Assembly (NCBI GenBank): GCA_041846495.1
Contig: JBGZEX010000078.1
Coordinates: forward strand, 1-9,109
Origin: JBGZEX01 sp041846495
Lineage (GTDB): Bacteria; Bacteroidota; Bacteroidia; Bacteroidales; Marinifilaceae
Length of the DNA stretch: 9,109 nucleotides
Reading direction: 5' to 3'
Translations under genes and position numbers: made by a program
Notes under the pieces: model-generated
The model's database searches: none
What the model was told of the DNA's origin: nothing
Seen by the model: the letters and a program-made list of their open reading frames with translations, nothing else
Part shown: positions 6,990-9,109 of the stretch, piece by piece
How the letters are laid out: the number at the start of each line of letters is the position of its first letter
Position numbering within the stretch: position 1 is the first letter of the stretch

Positions 6990-8099
6990 TCAATGCGTAT
7001 CCGTAACTTCTTCGCTCAAACCTGCAATCTGCTCCACATTCATATCCGATTCGTTGATATTCCCTCCTATCTCATAACGGGGCAACGGATTTTTAGAGGC
7101 TTCGTCGTATATATTACGGGAACGATGAATATCCATCCCCATATACAAAGCATTTCTCAAACCGGATTCATCCGCCGCCCCCTTACCCGCCATATCGAAA
7201 CCGGCCCCATGCAAAGTCGTCGTACAAACGACAGGCAAACCGGCAATATATACGGCTCCGCCCATCCCTTCCAACATCTTGAAAGGAAGCAAAGCCTGTT
7301 CGTAATACATCGCAAAAACCGCATCGAATTTTTTATAATCTCCCGAAGAAAAAAGAGTTGCTGCATCATAGGGCCCCAAAGCCATAATACCGCTTTCCCG
7401 GGCATTTTCTATAGCCGGCTTAACGCTTTCCTCCTCTTCTTTTCCCAATCGTCCCATATTGCCGACCAAAGAATTATAACTCAAAACGGCTATTTTAGGC
7501 TTGATAATCGTAAAATCTCGCCTAAGGGTTTCATGATAAAGTTTCAATTTTTCATAAATCGCTTCCCCGGATAAAACCTCAGCCACTTTGGCAAGGGGAA
7601 TGGAAAAAGTAGCCAGCCCTATTTTAAGATGTTCTCCTAAAAATATGGGAAATATCCCCTCGGAACGATATCTGTCGGAAAGATAATCCAAAAATGAAGA
7701 GGCCCGTTCGAAACGGAAACTTTCCCTCGACAAGGGTGCCATAACAACAGTATCCAATTTATTCGAATCGAGATCGTCAAAAGCCAGTTTCACCGCAAGC
7801 ATGGCCGCCTCTTCGGATTCCTTGGTCGGATGCCCCATTTCCACTTTGATTTCATCGTTTATGCAATTTAAGATATTGCAACGCTTCGCATTGATTTCAT
7901 GGTGGTTTTGAATGGAATTGAAATTAATATTTTCCATATTCAAAGTTTTCCGGTAATAAGCGGCAACTTTCGAAGAGCCGTAAACGACAGGAGTGCATAA
8001 TTCGGACAAACGATTTTCCGAATTGAGTTTCATTATAAGTTCATAACTGATTCCGTTAATATCCCCGTGTGTAATTCCTATATTCAATCTATCTTCCAT
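6990..8099 (-). CDS. pdxA: PdxA-family protein with its metal and substrate site replaced
   Basis: The fold family is 4-hydroxythreonine-4-phosphate dehydrogenase, an NAD-dependent, divalent-metal enzyme of the DXP-dependent pyridoxal phosphate pathway. The 369-residue frame is intact. Family hallmarks remain: GITHGDINGIS (8-18), VVYGSSKVAAYYRK (38-51), GPYDAATLF (242-250), LHGAGFDMAGKG (296-307), and a Bacteroidetes-style C-terminal extension. From recalled E. coli numbering, metal ligands His166, His211 and His266 align with S166 (ATFSIPL), L211 (YNSLVG) and Y266 (AMYYEQ). The GHTE motif has become SFLD (135-138), APINK became APLSR (121-125), and the acidic residues near 247 and 267 became Ala and Glu. 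Dehydrogenase activity therefore seems unlikely. It lies 63 bases past the peptidase gene and upstream of parE. It may be a pseudoenzyme, a regulator or a new activity. Confidence 0.85.
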   Translation of the reverse strand: MEDRLNIGITHGDINGISYELIMKLNSENRLSELCTPVVYGSSKVAAYYRKTLNMENINFNSIQNHHEINAKRCNILNCINDEIKVEMGHPTKESEEAAMLAVKLAFDDLDSNKLDTVVMAPLSRESFRFERASSFLDYLSDRYRSEGIFPIFLGEHLKIGLATFSIPLAKVAEVLSGEAIYEKLKLYHETLRRDFTIIKPKIAVLSYNSLVGNMGRLGKEEEESVKPAIENARESGIMALGPYDAATLFSSGDYKKFDAVFAMYYEQALLPFKMLEGMGGAVYIAGLPVVCTTTLHGAGFDMAGKGAADESGLRNALYMGMDIHRSRNIYDEASKNPLPRYEIGGNINESDMNVEQIAGLSEEVTDTH

Positions 8100-8101
8100 A
8101 T

Positions 8102-8133
8102 CAAACTTATATTTAAATCGACCGATATATAAA
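8102..8133 (-). promoter_or_regulatory. Candidate promoter abutting the pdxA-like start
   Basis: On the minus strand TAAGTTTG (8109-8102) matches the Bacteroides -7 consensus fully. TTTA (8133-8130) sits 20 bases upstream where TTTG is expected (3 of 4). The ATG begins two bases after the -7 box, so a start site at the usual distance would fall on or near the ATG and give a leaderless or nearly leaderless transcript. The AT-rich gap makes a chance match possible. Confidence 0.28.
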
Positions 8134-8162
8134 CACCGGACGAAGTCTTGCTTTATAAAAAA

Positions 8163-9109
8163 TCATTCAACATAAACTTTCCCGGCCCATTCCGAAGAAA
8201 AATATATCGTATTATACGACTCTCCCCAGTTTTTGGAAGGGATGTAGGTGTTCAATCCGCTGTATTTCTCAACCGGCATGGCATACTTCTCTCCCTCGCT
8301 ATTCCGGAAAAAATAAGGTGTCGCCCGCTTATAACAAACGGCCTTGTCCAATATGTTTTTAAACGCTCCATACTGTGCCGGAGTTGCCATCTTTTTGATA
8401 AATTCTCCGAAATCGAAAAAATGAGGTTTATAGTTATTCAAGTTGGAAAAATAATACATAATTCCCTCGGTTTCCATACTTTGTATTTCTTCCCTTCTGC
8501 CTTTCAGAATCCCGGCCGTTTCGACGGCCAAATTTTCCAATTCCCGAGAGTCTATAAGAGCGGTAGCGGCGGATTGCCAATTTCCCGACTGGTTATTGTA
8601 ATAATCGAAATAAGCCCGGCATATTTTCTCATAGTCTTCCTTGCCGCCCCAAAAATATTTTACGATTTCCTTATAAGGGTACCCCGTAGATATGATATCG
8701 GCCGGAGAGGCGATAAAATAATCCGCATTATTCCGCATGGCGTATAAGGATTCGACGGAACTCATCAAACAGGCATCGAATAAAATAAACGCGAAAGGCT
8801 TGGAATTCCCGATTCCTTCAGCCAAATCGGATATCTCCATTCCGTTATTTCCTCCGTCCTCTCCGAAATAGGCATGATGGGGAAATAGAGAAAGATCGGG
8901 AGAAGCCGTCGAGCCCACAGACTTGATATTCGCCTTCGTATGAGGCAGCCATCCGCTACCATGCGACCACATTACCAGGCCGTAAGAAGGAGTTTTAAAA
9001 ATAGTACGTACATCCTTAACCACTTGAAGAAACATATCCACCGTAGCCGAATTTTCATCCTTATATTCTTTGAGTATTCGCTCTTTTACCTCCGTTCCGC
9101 TTATATAAA
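8163..9109 (-). CDS. Clostripain-type (C11) cysteine peptidase, 5' part beyond the window
   Basis: Family C11 endopeptidases cleave after Arg or Lys and are usually exported. The catalytic pair is visible: His in VMWSHGSGW (codon 8963-8961) and Cys in FILFDACLMSS (codon 8771-8769). The downstream segment EAGI..-like helices and PADIISTGYPY also fit the caspase-like clan CD fold. The frame stays open from an in-frame GTG at 9041 to the window edge (YISGTEVKERILKEYKDENSA), so that GTG is not the true start, and any signal or lipoprotein peptide lies outside. It ends in GKVYVE with TGA at 8163. The spacing from His to Cys (64 residues) includes a longer insert than I recall for minimal C11 enzymes. 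Substrate is unknown. Confidence 0.85.
   Translation of the reverse strand, partial: YISGTEVKERILKEYKDENSATVDMFLQVVKDVRTIFKTPSYGLVMWSHGSGWLPHTKANIKSVGSTASPDLSLFPHHAYFGEDGGNNGMEISDLAEGIGNSKPFAFILFDACLMSSVESLYAMRNNADYFIASPADIISTGYPYKEIVKYFWGGKEDYEKICRAYFDYYNNQSGNWQSAATALIDSRELENLAVETAGILKGRREEIQSMETEGIMYYFSNLNNYKPHFFDFGEFIKKMATPAQYGAFKNILDKAVCYKRATPYFFRNSEGEKYAMPVEKYSGLNTYIPSKNWGESYNTIYFSSEWAGKVYVE

Noticed and set aside
5886..7574. 562-codon plus-strand open frame opposite parE and the pdxA-like gene
   Set aside because: It spans two well-supported minus-strand genes and the gap between them, and its translation shows no family motif; it is a shadow of their codon use.
1..9109. CRISPR array, tRNA or rRNA genes
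   Set aside because: No regularly spaced repeats and no recognisable tRNA or rRNA segments were seen on either strand.

Overview
The window looks like a chromosomal segment of a Bacteroidales bacterium. Three things point that way. The ParE/ParC pair is of the Bacteroidetes type (GITHGDINGIS in the PdxA homologue, YHPHGDASIGDAL in ParC). Candidate promoters match the Bacteroides -33 TTTG / -7 TAnnTTTG consensus. Genes lack consistent Shine-Dalgarno sites. Moderate GC and a tryptophanase gene would suit an indole-positive gut member such as Odoribacteraceae or Rikenellaceae, but I cannot fix the family.

All clear genes lie on the minus strand, so the window reads right to left. First is the 3' part of a clostripain-type (C11) secreted cysteine peptidase (9109-8163, running off the right edge). 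Next is a PdxA homologue (8099-6990). Then come the two subunits of topoisomerase IV, parE (6911-5079) and parC (5082-2386), joined by a 4-base ATGA overlap, and shikimate kinase aroK (2355-1834) 30 bases further on. After a 149-base leader comes tryptophanase tnaA (1684-305), closed by a 13-bp hairpin at 241-279. parE-parC-aroK look like one transcription unit. tnaA appears to have its own promoter overlapping the end of aroK.

The left 240 bases are non-coding or uncertain. They hold the end of a possible plus-strand reading frame (to 50), a nested imperfect inverted repeat (51-134) that could be an insertion-sequence end or terminator, and about 100 AT-rich bases (135-240) in which I see nothing.

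The main oddities are in the enzymes. The PdxA homologue is an intact 369-residue frame with its N-terminal family signature, yet all three metal-binding histidines and most substrate-contact residues of PdxA are replaced. Shikimate kinase has an unusual P-loop (GAGKNYYG, no Ser/Thr after the lysine), while its shikimate-site residues are kept. Upstream of tnaA, a perfect palindrome fills the spacer between candidate promoter elements, followed by a 14-codon mini-ORF and a nested stem-loop, which suggests a regulated leader. The link between tryptophanase (a PLP enzyme) and a PLP-pathway homologue stripped of its active site is suggestive but unproven.
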